Part shown: piece after piece, positions 53,561 to 61,691 of the stretch | Layout of the letters: each line of letters opens with the position of its first letter | Position numbering within the stretch: the stretch's first letter is position 1 | Position numbers and translations under genes: made by a program | NCBI RefSeq assembly: GCF_006439355.1 | Contig: NZ_VFTG01000003.1 | Coordinates: forward strand, 248,001 to 312,000 | Reading direction: 5' to 3' | From: Mesorhizobium sp. B4-1-3 | Lineage (GTDB): Bacteria > Pseudomonadota > Alphaproteobacteria > Rhizobiales > Rhizobiaceae | DNA length: 64,000 nt | Notes under the pieces: generated by a model | What the model saw: only the letters and a program-made list of their open reading frames with translations | Database searches by the model: none | Told to the model about the DNA's origin: nothing

Positions 53561-55135
53561 TCACGTGAAGGCGTCGGCCATCGAACCCTTCTTCTTGGCG
53601 ATGAAGTCCTTCAGCGCCTCGTCGATGGCCGGATCGAGATGCGGCGCCTCGTAGCTTTCCAGCCAGCGGCGGGCGAGCTCGTTGGCGCGTTGCGGCGCGG
53701 TCTTCTCGCCTTCGGCCAGCCACTGCTCGTAGGAATTGTTGTCGGCGATGCTGGAGCGGTAGAAAGCCGTCTGGAAATTCGCCTGCGTGTGATCGCAGCC
53801 GAGATAATGGCTGCCCGGACCGACTTGGCGGATGGCGTCCATCGCCTGGCCGTTTTCCGACAGGTCGACGCCCTCGCAGAACTTCTGCTGCATGCCGAGC
53901 TGGTCGATGTCCATCATGAATTTTTCGTAGCAGGAGGCGAGACCGCCCTCGAGCCAGCCCGCCGAATGCAGCACGAAATTGGTGCCGGCAAGGATCGTCG
54001 AGTTGAGCGTGTTCGCGCTCTCATAGGCCGCCTGCGCGTCCGGGATCTTCGAGGCGCAGAGCGAACCGCCGGTACGGAACGGCAGGCCGAGCCGCCGCGC
54101 GAGCTGCGCCGCGCCATAGGAGACCAGCGACGGCTCGGGCGTGCCGAAGGTCGGCGCGCCCGACTGCATCGAGATCGACGAGGCGAAGGTGCCGAACAGC
54201 ACCGGCGCGCCGGGCTTGATCAGTTGCGTGAAGGAGGCGCCGGCGAGCACCTCGGCCAGCACCTGCGTCAACGTGCCGGCAACCGTCACCGGGCTCATCG
54301 CACCGGCCAGGATGAAGGGCGTGACGATGCAGGCCTGGTTGTGGCGCGAATAGACTTTCAGCGCGCCGAGCATCGTCTCGTCGAACACCATCGGCGAGTT
54401 GGCGTTGATCAGGCTGGTCAGCACCGTGTTGTTCTCGACGAAGTCGTCGCCGAACACGAGCTTGGCCATCGCCACCGTGTCCTCGGCCCGCTCCGGCGCC
54501 GTCACCGAACCCATGAACGGTTTGTCCGAGTAGCGGATATGCGCGTAGATCATGTCGAGGTGGCGTTTGTTGACCGGCACGTCGACCGGCTCGCACACCG
54601 TACCGCCCGAATGGTGGATCGACGGCGCCATATAGGCGAGCTTTACGAAATTCTGGAAATCCTCGATCGTCGCGTAGCGGCGGTTGCCGTCGAGGTCGCG
54701 CACGAAGGGCGGGCCGTAGACCGGCGCGAACACGGTCGCATTGCCGCCGATCTGCACCGAGCGCTCCGGGTTGCGCGCATGCTGGGTGTAGATGGAGGGC
54801 GCCGTCTTCAAGAGCGAGCGGCAGAGGCCCTTGGGGAAGTGCACGCGCTCGCCCTTGACGTCGGCGCCGGCCTCCTTCCACAGCGCCAGCGCCTCGGCGT
54901 CGTCGCGGAAGATGATGCCGGTTTCTTCCAGCACCGTGTCGGTGTTCTTCTCGATCAGCGCCAGGCCTTCCTCGTTGAGGACCTCGTAGACGTTGATCTT
55001 GCGCTTGATGTAGGTGAGCTGGGTGCCCGGACCGCCGCCCGAACGGGCAGCACGGCGTGCCGCCGCGCCGCCGCTGGCGCCGCGACCGCGCCGTCCACCC
55101 GACGCTTCCTGCTCGACTGCCGCGTTATCGCTCAT
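53561..55135 (-). CDS. MttB-family corrinoid methyltransferase (non-pyrrolysine), copy 2
   Basis: The 524-residue homologue of the protein at 36451-38028 starts MSDNAAVEQEASGGRRGRGA behind GGAAG. It shares long segments such as VDVPVNKRHLDMIYAHIRYSD, IVTPFILAGAMSPVTVAGTL and LHSAGWLEGGLASCYEKFMMD. There is no internal amber codon. The basic, glycine-rich N-terminus resembles that of copy 1. It is divergent from the corrinoid-protein gene, its likely methyl acceptor. Substrate choice may differ from copy 1 (for example proline betaine, carnitine, or a sulfonium compound); sequence alone does not decide. Confidence 0.9.
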   Translation of the reverse strand: MSDNAAVEQEASGGRRGRGASGGAAARRAARSGGGPGTQLTYIKRKINVYEVLNEEGLALIEKNTDTVLEETGIIFRDDAEALALWKEAGADVKGERVHFPKGLCRSLLKTAPSIYTQHARNPERSVQIGGNATVFAPVYGPPFVRDLDGNRRYATIEDFQNFVKLAYMAPSIHHSGGTVCEPVDVPVNKRHLDMIYAHIRYSDKPFMGSVTAPERAEDTVAMAKLVFGDDFVENNTVLTSLINANSPMVFDETMLGALKVYSRHNQACIVTPFILAGAMSPVTVAGTLTQVLAEVLAGASFTQLIKPGAPVLFGTFASSISMQSGAPTFGTPEPSLVSYGAAQLARRLGLPFRTGGSLCASKIPDAQAAYESANTLNSTILAGTNFVLHSAGWLEGGLASCYEKFMMDIDQLGMQQKFCEGVDLSENGQAMDAIRQVGPGSHYLGCDHTQANFQTAFYRSSIADNNSYEQWLAEGEKTAPQRANELARRWLESYEAPHLDPAIDEALKDFIAKKKGSMADAFT

Positions 55136-55406
55136 GATCGTTCTTCCTATAACTTGGCCTGAATTGGCTGGGGCGGCCCGTCGTCGCCGCTTCTTGCCGG
55201 ATCGTAGCCATGCACCCTATTGGAAACGGCCAGCCAGCGCCAACGCCTGTCGCAAAATCGACAAGAAAAGCGTCATTTTTTCAGTCGCTTTCCTTTTGCG
55301 GGAAGTCGCAAATCAGCTATGGCTAGCTTGCCCTCGCGGGTTAGGTATTGGCGCATCGATTTTTAGGCTGCCGCAGTCATTCCGAGCAGCAAGGAGCCCG
55401 AGAAAA

Positions 55407-56105
55407 ATGTCCGACGACGAGATCATCCTTTCCGAGCTTTCCGACGAGGAGCTTGTGCAGCAGATGCACGATGACCTTTATGACGGTCTGAAGGAAGAGA
55501 TCGAGGAAGGCACCAACATCCTTCTGGAGCGCAATTGGGCGCCTTACAAGGTGCTTACCGAGGCGCTGGTCGAAGGCATGCGCATCGTCGGCGAAGACTT
55601 CCGCGACGGCATCCTGTTCGTTCCGGAAGTGCTGCTCTCGGCCAACGCCATGAAGGCCGGCATGGCCATCCTGCGTCCGTTGCTCGCTGCCACAGGCGCG
55701 CCGAAGCAGGGCAAGATGGTGATCGGCACCGTCAAGGGCGACATTCACGACATCGGCAAGAATCTCGTCGGCATGATGATGGAAGGCGCCGGTTTCGACG
55801 TCATCGACCTCGGCATCAACAATGCGGTCGAGAAATATCTCGACGCCATCGAGCAGCACCAGCCCGACATCATTGGCATGTCGGCGCTGCTCACCACCAC
55901 CATGCCCTACATGAAGGTCGTCATCGACACGATGAAGGAAAAGGGCATCCGCGACGACTACGTCGTCCTGGTCGGCGGCGCGCCGCTCAACGAGGAATTC
56001 GGCAAGGCCGTCGGCGCCGATGCCTATTGCCGCGACGCCGCGGTTGCGGTCGAGACCGCCAAGGATTTCATGAAGCGCAAGCACAACGTTCGCGCTTCCG
56101 CCTGA
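55407..56105 (+). CDS. Corrinoid (methylcobamide-binding) protein, MtbC/MtgC-like
   Basis: The 232-residue protein starts at ATG 55407 with AGGAG upstream. An N-terminal helical cap (residues 10-95) precedes the B12-binding Rossmann domain. Its cobalt-ligand motif DxHxxG is complete in GTVKGDIHDIGKN (His114 the lower axial ligand), followed by SALLTTTM and LVGGAPL. It accepts the methyl group from the MttB-type enzyme and gives it to the folate methyltransferase. It is divergent from MttB copy 2 and ends in a strong terminator. Confidence 0.93.
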   Translation: MSDDEIILSELSDEELVQQMHDDLYDGLKEEIEEGTNILLERNWAPYKVLTEALVEGMRIVGEDFRDGILFVPEVLLSANAMKAGMAILRPLLAATGAPKQGKMVIGTVKGDIHDIGKNLVGMMMEGAGFDVIDLGINNAVEKYLDAIEQHQPDIIGMSALLTTTMPYMKVVIDTMKEKGIRDDYVVLVGGAPLNEEFGKAVGADAYCRDAAVAVETAKDFMKRKHNVRASA

Positions 56106-56132
56106 CCCAAGGCATCAGGATGGATCGACAAG

Positions 56133-56163
56133 AAAAGCCGCGCCTTGCAGCGCGGCTTTTTTG
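56133..56163 (+). terminator. Rho-independent terminator of the corrinoid-protein gene
   Basis: AGCCGCGC and GCGCGGCT form an eight-base-pair stem (extended by A-T pairs) around CTTGCA, followed by TTTTTT. It also separates this gene from the converging entericidin gene. Confidence 0.9.
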
Positions 56164-56190
56164 TTCCCAGATGATGGGAAAGGCTGCCGA

Positions 56191-56325
56191 TCAGTTGACA
56201 GTGTCTTTGACCGCCCTTGCCGTCGATTTGACGTCCTTGCCGACGCCCCGGATGGTGTTGGCGCAGCCGGTGAGTGCAAGCGCGCAAGCCAAGATGGCGA
56301 TCGGCGCGATGCGTAGCAGTTTCAT
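56191..56325 (-). CDS. Entericidin A/B family lipoprotein, 44 residues
   Basis: The short minus-strand frame encodes MKLLRIAPIAILACALALTG then C, giving a lipobox at LTGC, and a 24-residue mature part rich in K, V and T ending AVKDTVN. An AGGGAGA site precedes the start. This is the entericidin pattern: tiny envelope lipoproteins, some toxin-antidote pairs in enterics; rhizobial genomes carry many single copies of unknown role. It lies between the corrinoid and DUF1638 genes on the opposite strand. Confidence 0.8.
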   Translation of the reverse strand: MKLLRIAPIAILACALALTGCANTIRGVGKDVKSTARAVKDTVN

Positions 56326-56378
56326 GGACGGTGTCTCCCTCGACAGATATTAAGCCCCGCAGCGAAAGCCGGCCCGAC

Positions 56379-57008
56379 TTGGTCAAGACGCAAAAAACGG
56401 AACCGAATCAAACAGACAGGCTGCTCGTCATCGCCTGCGGGATGATTGCGCGCGAAGTTTTGGCCGTCAAGCAACAGCTAAAGCTCGACCATCTCGAGCT
56501 GACCTGCCTGCCGGCCGAGTTCCATTTCTATCCGGACCGCATCGCACCGGCGATGGACAAGGCGATCGAGAAGGCCAAGGCGGAAGGCTACCGGCACATC
56601 TTCGTCGGCTATGCCGATTGCGGCACCGGCGGCTTGCTCGACCGCGTCATCGAGAAACACGGCGTCGAGCGTATGGCCGGACCGCATTGCTTTGCCTTCT
56701 ACCAGGGCGCGGAGGCCTATGCGAAGGTCGCCGACGACGACATGATGTCGTTCTACATGACCGACTTCCTTTGCCGCCAGTTCGACGCCTTCTTCATCAA
56801 GCCGCTCGGCCTCGACCGGCATCCCGAGCTGATCAAGGACTATTTCGGCAATTACGAGAAGCTGATCTATCTCGCCCAGACCGACGATCCCGACCTCGAC
56901 AAGGTCGCCGAGAAAGCCGCCGCCATGCTCGGCCTCACCTATGAGCGCCGCGCGACCGGCTATGGCGATCTGATCAGCGGGTTGGCGCGGGCGGCGGTTC
57001 GCGCCTGA
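56379..57008 (+). CDS. DUF1638 domain protein
   Basis: About 209 residues. The core starts LLVIACGMIAREVLAVKQQL and includes FVGYADCGTGGLLDRVIEKHG and GPHCFAFYQGAEAY with several cysteines and histidines that could bind a metal. The start is uncertain: a TTG at 56379 is proposed because upstream ATG 56274 overlaps the entericidin gene. DUF1638 proteins are repeatedly found with MttB-type methyltransferases and corrinoid proteins, which fits here, but no activity has been shown. Confidence 0.8.
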   Translation: MVKTQKTEPNQTDRLLVIACGMIAREVLAVKQQLKLDHLELTCLPAEFHFYPDRIAPAMDKAIEKAKAEGYRHIFVGYADCGTGGLLDRVIEKHGVERMAGPHCFAFYQGAEAYAKVADDDMMSFYMTDFLCRQFDAFFIKPLGLDRHPELIKDYFGNYEKLIYLAQTDDPDLDKVAEKAAAMLGLTYERRATGYGDLISGLARAAVRA

Positions 57009-57014
57009 GGGGCT

Positions 57015-57929
57015 TCACGACTCCGCTTCGAGCGCCGCTAACACGTCGGCAAAACTCGTTTTGCAGACGAAGCCCAGCTTCTCCCTCGCCCGCGACGGAT
57101 CGTAGACGCGGTCGATCGACGAAAACATCGTCCAGGCTTTCCTGGCGTAAAGGCGCGGATAATCCGGGAAATAGCGAGCGACGACCGAAGGCGCGTCGGC
57201 GATCAGCTCGGCGCAATCCTGCGGCCGGAATGGCGTCGGCGCCGAGACGATAAAGATATCGAAGCCCAGGCTCGGCGCCCTCTCCAGCGCCGCGACATGG
57301 GCCTCGGCCGCATCCTCGACCGTCAGCCGCCGGAACAGCAGCTCGTTGGCCTTGGTGTTGGCGTCCGACTGTTCGATCGCATGCGCCATGTCGTCCGCTT
57401 CGGGAAAGAAGCGTGCAGTACGCAGCACCACCACCGGCAACCCGTGTTCAAGATGGTAGAGACGGCACAGATGCTCGGCCGAAAGCTTCGTCACGCCGTA
57501 GATGTTGCGCGGCTCCGGCGACATCTCCTCCGTCAGCCAGGCGGCCTTGCGCGCGCCGCCCCGGAAGCCGGCGCGGATTGCCTGCGAGATCATCAGCGAC
57601 GTCGTCGAGGTCAAGACGAAGCGCTCGACGCCGAAGGCCACGGCCGCGTCGAGCAGGTTGAGCGTGCCTTGCACATTCGTCGCGACGAAATCGGTATTCT
57701 CGAAATGCTCGATGTTGGGCTTGTGCAGCGCGCCGCTGTGAATGATGGCCTCGATTCGATTGTCGCGGACGGTCCTGAAGACCAGCTCGCGATCCGCGAT
57801 CGAGCCGACGACCTGCGTGTGCGCCGAGGCAACCGGATCGAGACCGACCACCTCATGGCCGAGCGCTTCGAGCCTTGGCTGCAGCGCGCTGCCCAACCAG
57901 CCGGACGATCCCGTGAGCAAGATCCGCAT
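57015..57929 (-). CDS. NAD-dependent epimerase/dehydratase (extended SDR)
   Basis: The 304-residue protein has the cofactor motif GSSGWLGSALQP at the N-terminus and the catalytic YGVTKLSAEHL. The sequence between gives the extended SDR fold. It probably modifies a nucleotide sugar or a related substrate, but no surface-polysaccharide genes are nearby. It converges on DUF1638. Confidence 0.83.
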   Translation of the reverse strand: MRILLTGSSGWLGSALQPRLEALGHEVVGLDPVASAHTQVVGSIADRELVFRTVRDNRIEAIIHSGALHKPNIEHFENTDFVATNVQGTLNLLDAAVAFGVERFVLTSTTSLMISQAIRAGFRGGARKAAWLTEEMSPEPRNIYGVTKLSAEHLCRLYHLEHGLPVVVLRTARFFPEADDMAHAIEQSDANTKANELLFRRLTVEDAAEAHVAALERAPSLGFDIFIVSAPTPFRPQDCAELIADAPSVVARYFPDYPRLYARKAWTMFSSIDRVYDPSRAREKLGFVCKTSFADVLAALEAES

Positions 57930-58050
57930 CGATCAAACCGCCATTTTTCCAGCACACGCTGTTAAGCATGGATGACAGGCAATGGCGAACCGGTAAGTTG
58001 CGCCAGTAACGAAATGAACTGTTCCAGCCACCGATTTGAGGAACACATTC

Positions 58051-58626
58051 ATGACCCCTCGCCTGCTTTTTACCGTTCTCGGCCTCATCGCCTTCACCTT
58101 GGCCGCCCATGCCGACGGCGAGGTGCAGAAACTGATCACCGCCGCCGACAAGGCGCGATTGGATAAATACGGCGAAACGCGCAAGGCGGCTCTCGAAGAG
58201 GCAAAGGCCGGCGATCCGTCGGAGGTGAAGCAATTGGATGGCCTGCTGGCCAAGCCGCTCGTCGCCTTCTCCGATAAGGACCTCACCGGCGACTGGAAGT
58301 GCCGCACCATCAAGGCGGGCGGCATCAGCCCGCTGATCATCTATGGCTGGTTCAAGTGCAAGGTGACCGACGACGGTTCCGGCTGGCGGCTTGCCAAGAT
58401 CAGCGGCTCGCAGCGCACCACCGGCCGCTTCTTCGACGATGGCGAGAAGCGCTCGATCTATCTCGGCTCTTTCTCGGTGAACAACGACAAGGCCAAGCCC
58501 TACGGCAGCGGCCCCGAAAGCGACCAGGTCGGCTACGCCTTCCGCAACAGCGCCACCGAATGGCGGATCGAATTCCCCGCGCCCTATTACGAATCCAAGC
58601 TCGACATCATGGAATTCAAGCGCTGA
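58051..58626 (+). CDS. Secreted DUF4893-type protein
   Basis: The ATG at 58051, after GAGGA, gives 191 residues beginning MTPRLLFTVLGLIAFTLAAH, a signal peptide cut near HADG. The mature protein has DLTGDWKCRTIKAGGISPLI and a cysteine pair (WKC, WFKC). It should be periplasmic. I recognise the family only as one of unknown function in Rhizobiales. Confidence 0.7.
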   Translation: MTPRLLFTVLGLIAFTLAAHADGEVQKLITAADKARLDKYGETRKAALEEAKAGDPSEVKQLDGLLAKPLVAFSDKDLTGDWKCRTIKAGGISPLIIYGWFKCKVTDDGSGWRLAKISGSQRTTGRFFDDGEKRSIYLGSFSVNNDKAKPYGSGPESDQVGYAFRNSATEWRIEFPAPYYESKLDIMEFKR

Positions 58627-58690
58627 ACCGGGTCTTGGACGCCAGTTGAAACGCTTCCGGCACACCAAGGATTAACCCGCCCCGCATAGC

Positions 58691-59503
58691 ATGCGCCCGG
58701 TTTCAGAGCGGGTGCTTGCCGTGGCGGTGTCGGAATCGAGTACGCGACCGATCGTGGTCGTCACAGAAGGTGGCCCGCATATCTGGGCCATCGTCAACGC
58801 TCTTGCCGATCGGGTCGGTTCCGTCAACGTCATCCTCGAGAACCCAGAATCCAAAAGGCGCCTGCTCATGCGCCGCGCACGGCGGCAGGGCTGGGTTTCG
58901 GCCATCGGCCAGCTCGGCACGATGGTGCTGACGAGGCTCGACAAGCGCTTCCTGGTCGGTCATGCCGAACGGCTGATCGCTGAGGAAAAGCTCGCGACCG
59001 AGCCGCGACAGGGCCAGGCGATCGTCCATGTGCCTTCGGCCAACGGGCCGGAATGCCTGAAGGAGATCGCCAGCATCGAACCGGGCGTTGTGCTGCTGGC
59101 CGGCTGCAGACTGCTGTCGAAGGACATGCTGGCAAAGATGCCTTGCCCGGTGCTCAACTATCACGCCGGCGTCGCGCCGAAATATCGCGGCATGAATGGC
59201 GGCTACTGGGCGCTCGCTTCCGGCGATGCGCAGAACTTCGGCACGACCGTTCACCTGGTCGACGCCGGCGTCGACACCGGCGGCGTGCTCAAGCAGGCGC
59301 GCGGCAAACCCAAAAAGGGCGACACCATCGCGAGCTACGCGTTGCGCCAGGCGGCGTTTTCGCGAGACATTTGCGTCGAGGCGGTTGGCGATGCGCTGGC
59401 AGGCAGGCTGGAAACGATCGATCCCGGTCTGCCGTCGAAGCAATGGTTTCACCCGACGATCTGGTTCTACCTTTGGACCGGCCTGACAAGGCGCGTCTGG
59501 TGA
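58691..59503 (+). CDS. Formyltransferase-fold protein
   Basis: The 270-residue protein has the formyltransferase core motif NYHAGVAPKYRGMNGGYWAL and the aspartate region VDAGVDTGGVL. Its N-terminus is not that of methionyl-tRNA formyltransferase (Fmt) or PurN. Relatives add formyl groups to sugar amines with 10-formyl-THF. Its place beside folate one-carbon genes may be accidental. The starting codon at 58691 is the first one in frame and has no strong SD. Confidence 0.72.
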   Translation: MRPVSERVLAVAVSESSTRPIVVVTEGGPHIWAIVNALADRVGSVNVILENPESKRRLLMRRARRQGWVSAIGQLGTMVLTRLDKRFLVGHAERLIAEEKLATEPRQGQAIVHVPSANGPECLKEIASIEPGVVLLAGCRLLSKDMLAKMPCPVLNYHAGVAPKYRGMNGGYWALASGDAQNFGTTVHLVDAGVDTGGVLKQARGKPKKGDTIASYALRQAAFSRDICVEAVGDALAGRLETIDPGLPSKQWFHPTIWFYLWTGLTRRVW

Positions 59504-59638
59504 TCAGCCGGCGGCGGATTTCAGCATTCGTCTTGCGCCATCACCAGCGTCGCTTTTGAAGGGGCGCGCGTCGTCCCATAACAAGCGGCCCAACAGCGCA
59601 TGCGGCAATGCTCCGACATATCGAGGAGTTGAGAATTC

Positions 59639-59941
59639 ATGGCCGATCTGATCGTCGTCTATTGGCGCGACATTCCCGCCCAGGTCATCGTCAAGAAGGG
59701 CCGGCAGAACGCCAAACGCGAACTGCCGCTGCGCTTCACCGAGGCGATCGACATGTGCGCCATGCGCACCGGCGCCGGCGGCACCGACGACTATCTGGCG
59801 GAATGGCGCAAGGCCGACCCCGTTCCGGTCGGCGACGACATCGAGGCCGAGGTCGAGAAGGCCTATCGGGAACTCGACGCGAAATATGACCGCGAGCGCC
59901 TGGTCGCTCTGGTGAAGGCTGGCGGGAAAGAAAATGTCTGA
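59639..59941 (+). CDS. Small 'virulence factor' domain protein, 100 residues
   Basis: The protein starts MADLIVVYWRDIPAQVIVKK behind GAGGAG. It is soluble, rich in charged residues and has the WRDIP and QVIVKKG pattern of the small virulence-factor domain also found in CvfC-type proteins. Its stop lies inside the next gene (8-base overlap), so it is co-translated with the MetV-like protein. Biochemical role unknown; context suggests a partner in methyl-folate oxidation. Confidence 0.75.
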   Translation: MADLIVVYWRDIPAQVIVKKGRQNAKRELPLRFTEAIDMCAMRTGAGGTDDYLAEWRKADPVPVGDDIEAEVEKAYRELDAKYDRERLVALVKAGGKENV

Positions 59942-60524
59942 GCAACAGCCGACGGTCACCCAGGCCACATTGGTCAAAAAGGCAGCGCCGAAATCCGACT
60001 ACAAGCCTGCCGACGTGTCGCCGCAGCGTCGCGTCCAGCGCACCTTCGCCGTGCGGCTGTGGTCGATCCGGCATTCGCGGCTGCTCGAATGGTTCTACAG
60101 CCGGTTCGCCGACGTCTTCCTGCTCCTGCACCCTTTGTGGAAGGGTATCGGCTACAGCCGCGTCGAAGCGCCGGTGAAGTTCATCGAGAAGCGCGTCAAG
60201 GGCTTCATGTTCGACTGCCGCATGTGCGGCCAGTGCGTGCTTTCCTCCACCGGCATGTCGTGTCCGATGAACTGCCCCAAGCAGCTGCGCAACGGCCCGT
60301 GCGGCGGCGTGCGCGCCAACGGCAATTGCGAGGTCGAGCCGGACATGCCTTGCGTCTGGGTCAAGGCTTGGGAAGGCTCGCGCAACATGGTACATGGCGA
60401 CAAGATCCTGACCGTGCAGAAGCCGGTCGATCAGTCGCTGCGCGAAACCTCGGCATGGCTGAGGGTGACCGCGCAGGCCGCTGCCGCGCGTGAAACGGCA
60501 CGGAATCCTGGGGCTTCGGCATGA
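59934..60524 (+). CDS. MetV-like protein (methylenetetrahydrofolate reductase C-terminal domain)
   Basis: The 196-residue protein has eight cysteines at 95, 98, 101, 110, 114, 123, 132 and 140 in the order CRMCGQC...SCPMNC...GPCGG...NC...PC, the pattern of the MTHFR-C domain. In acetogens the domain is found as MetV, a partner of MetF that binds iron-sulfur or zinc. It overlaps both neighbours (8 bases before, 4 bases after), so it surely works with the adjacent MetF. It may alter the electron acceptor so that methyl-THF can be oxidised. Confidence 0.85.
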   Translation: MSEQQPTVTQATLVKKAAPKSDYKPADVSPQRRVQRTFAVRLWSIRHSRLLEWFYSRFADVFLLLHPLWKGIGYSRVEAPVKFIEKRVKGFMFDCRMCGQCVLSSTGMSCPMNCPKQLRNGPCGGVRANGNCEVEPDMPCVWVKAWEGSRNMVHGDKILTVQKPVDQSLRETSAWLRVTAQAAAARETARNPGASA

Positions 60525-61612
60525 CCGCCCTTCAGCGTGACGAGAACCCGGCCGGCATCCACCTGCCGCTCGACCCCCTGCCCGGCCACACTTCGCGCGG
60601 CCGGCTGGAGCGCGTGCTGCGCCGCGGCGAGTTCGCGGTGACCACCGAGCTCAACCCGCCCGACAGCGCCGACCCGGAAGACGTCTACAACCGCGCCAAG
60701 ATCTTCGACGGCTGGGTCGATGCTATCAACGCGGTCGACGCCTCGGGCGCCAATTGCCACATGTCGTCGGTCGGCATCTGCGCGCTGCTCACCCGCATGG
60801 GCTATGCGCCGATCATGCAGATCGCCTGCCGCGACAAGAACCGCATCGCCATCCAGGGCGACGTGCTGGGCGGCGCGGCGATGGGCGTGGCCAACATGCT
60901 GTGCCTCACTGGCGACGGCGTGCAGGCGGGCGACCAGCCCGGCGCCAAGCCAGTGTTCGACCTCGATTCCATGTCGCTGCTCGAAACCATCCGCATCATG
61001 CGCGATAACGGCAAGTTCCTGTCCGGCCGCAAGCTGACGACGCCGCCGCAGGTGTTCCTCGGTTGCGCGGTCAACCCCTTCGCGCCGCCTTACGACTTCC
61101 GCCCGATCCATCTCGGCAAGAAGATCGCCGCCGGCGCGCAGTTCGCGCAGACCCAGTACTGCTTCGACGTGCCGATGTTCAAAGCCTTCATGCAGAAGGC
61201 GCGTGACCTGGGCCACACCGAAAAGCTCTTCCTGCTCTGCGGCGTCGGACCCCTCGCTTCAGCCAAGACTGCGAAGTGGATTCGCTCCAACGTGCCGGGC
61301 ATCCACATCCCCGACGCGGTGATCAAGCGGTTGGAAGGCGCGCAGGATCAGAAGAAGGAAGGCAAGCAGCTCTGCATCGACATCATCAACGAGGTGAAGG
61401 AAATCCCGGGCGTCGCCGGCATCCATGTGATGGCCTACCGCCAGGAGGAATATGTCGCCGAGATCGTCGATGAATCCGGCGTACTGAAAGGCCGCCAGCC
61501 CTGGAAACGGGAAATCCGCCGCGACGACCAGATCGTCGCCCAGCGGCTCGACCACATACTGCATGACGAGATTACCGAAACCCAGGTGGACATGGTGAAG
61601 ACCGCGCATTGA
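60521..61612 (+). CDS. metF: Methylenetetrahydrofolate reductase
   Basis: The 363-residue flavoprotein has the MTHFR barrel, starting near GEFAVTTELNPPDSADPEDV, with the conserved LTGDGVQAGDQPGAKPVFD and AGAQFAQTQYCFDVPMF stretches. It starts by ATGA overlap with the MetV-like gene. Together with MetV, corrinoid protein and pterin methyltransferase it fits an oxidative route from methyl-THF to methylene-THF. It could alternatively supply methyl-THF for methionine synthesis. Confidence 0.92.
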   Translation: MTALQRDENPAGIHLPLDPLPGHTSRGRLERVLRRGEFAVTTELNPPDSADPEDVYNRAKIFDGWVDAINAVDASGANCHMSSVGICALLTRMGYAPIMQIACRDKNRIAIQGDVLGGAAMGVANMLCLTGDGVQAGDQPGAKPVFDLDSMSLLETIRIMRDNGKFLSGRKLTTPPQVFLGCAVNPFAPPYDFRPIHLGKKIAAGAQFAQTQYCFDVPMFKAFMQKARDLGHTEKLFLLCGVGPLASAKTAKWIRSNVPGIHIPDAVIKRLEGAQDQKKEGKQLCIDIINEVKEIPGVAGIHVMAYRQEEYVAEIVDESGVLKGRQPWKREIRRDDQIVAQRLDHILHDEITETQVDMVKTAH

Positions 61613-61653
61613 GACGTAGTCGGCACGCATTCGCTTGAACCAAATCAGATAAC

Positions 61654-61675
61654 GATATAAAGAACTCTTTATATC
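61654..61675. promoter_or_regulatory. SahR/SamR-type operator palindrome upstream of pterin methyltransferase
   Basis: GATATAAAGA and TCTTTATATC flank AC, a perfect ten-base inverted repeat 16 bases before the start of the methyltransferase gene. Its core equals the palindrome at 47438-47453. It separates metF from the next gene and implies a regulated second promoter. Confidence 0.7.
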
Positions 61676-61691
61676 CCGACGGAGAGATCGC

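Noticed and set aside
58691-59503. Formyltransferase as a further one-carbon gene of the methyl-transfer island
   Set aside because: It is separated from the overlapping folate genes by 135 bases and adjoins a secreted protein of unknown function; its N-terminus is not that of folate-pathway Fmt or PurN.
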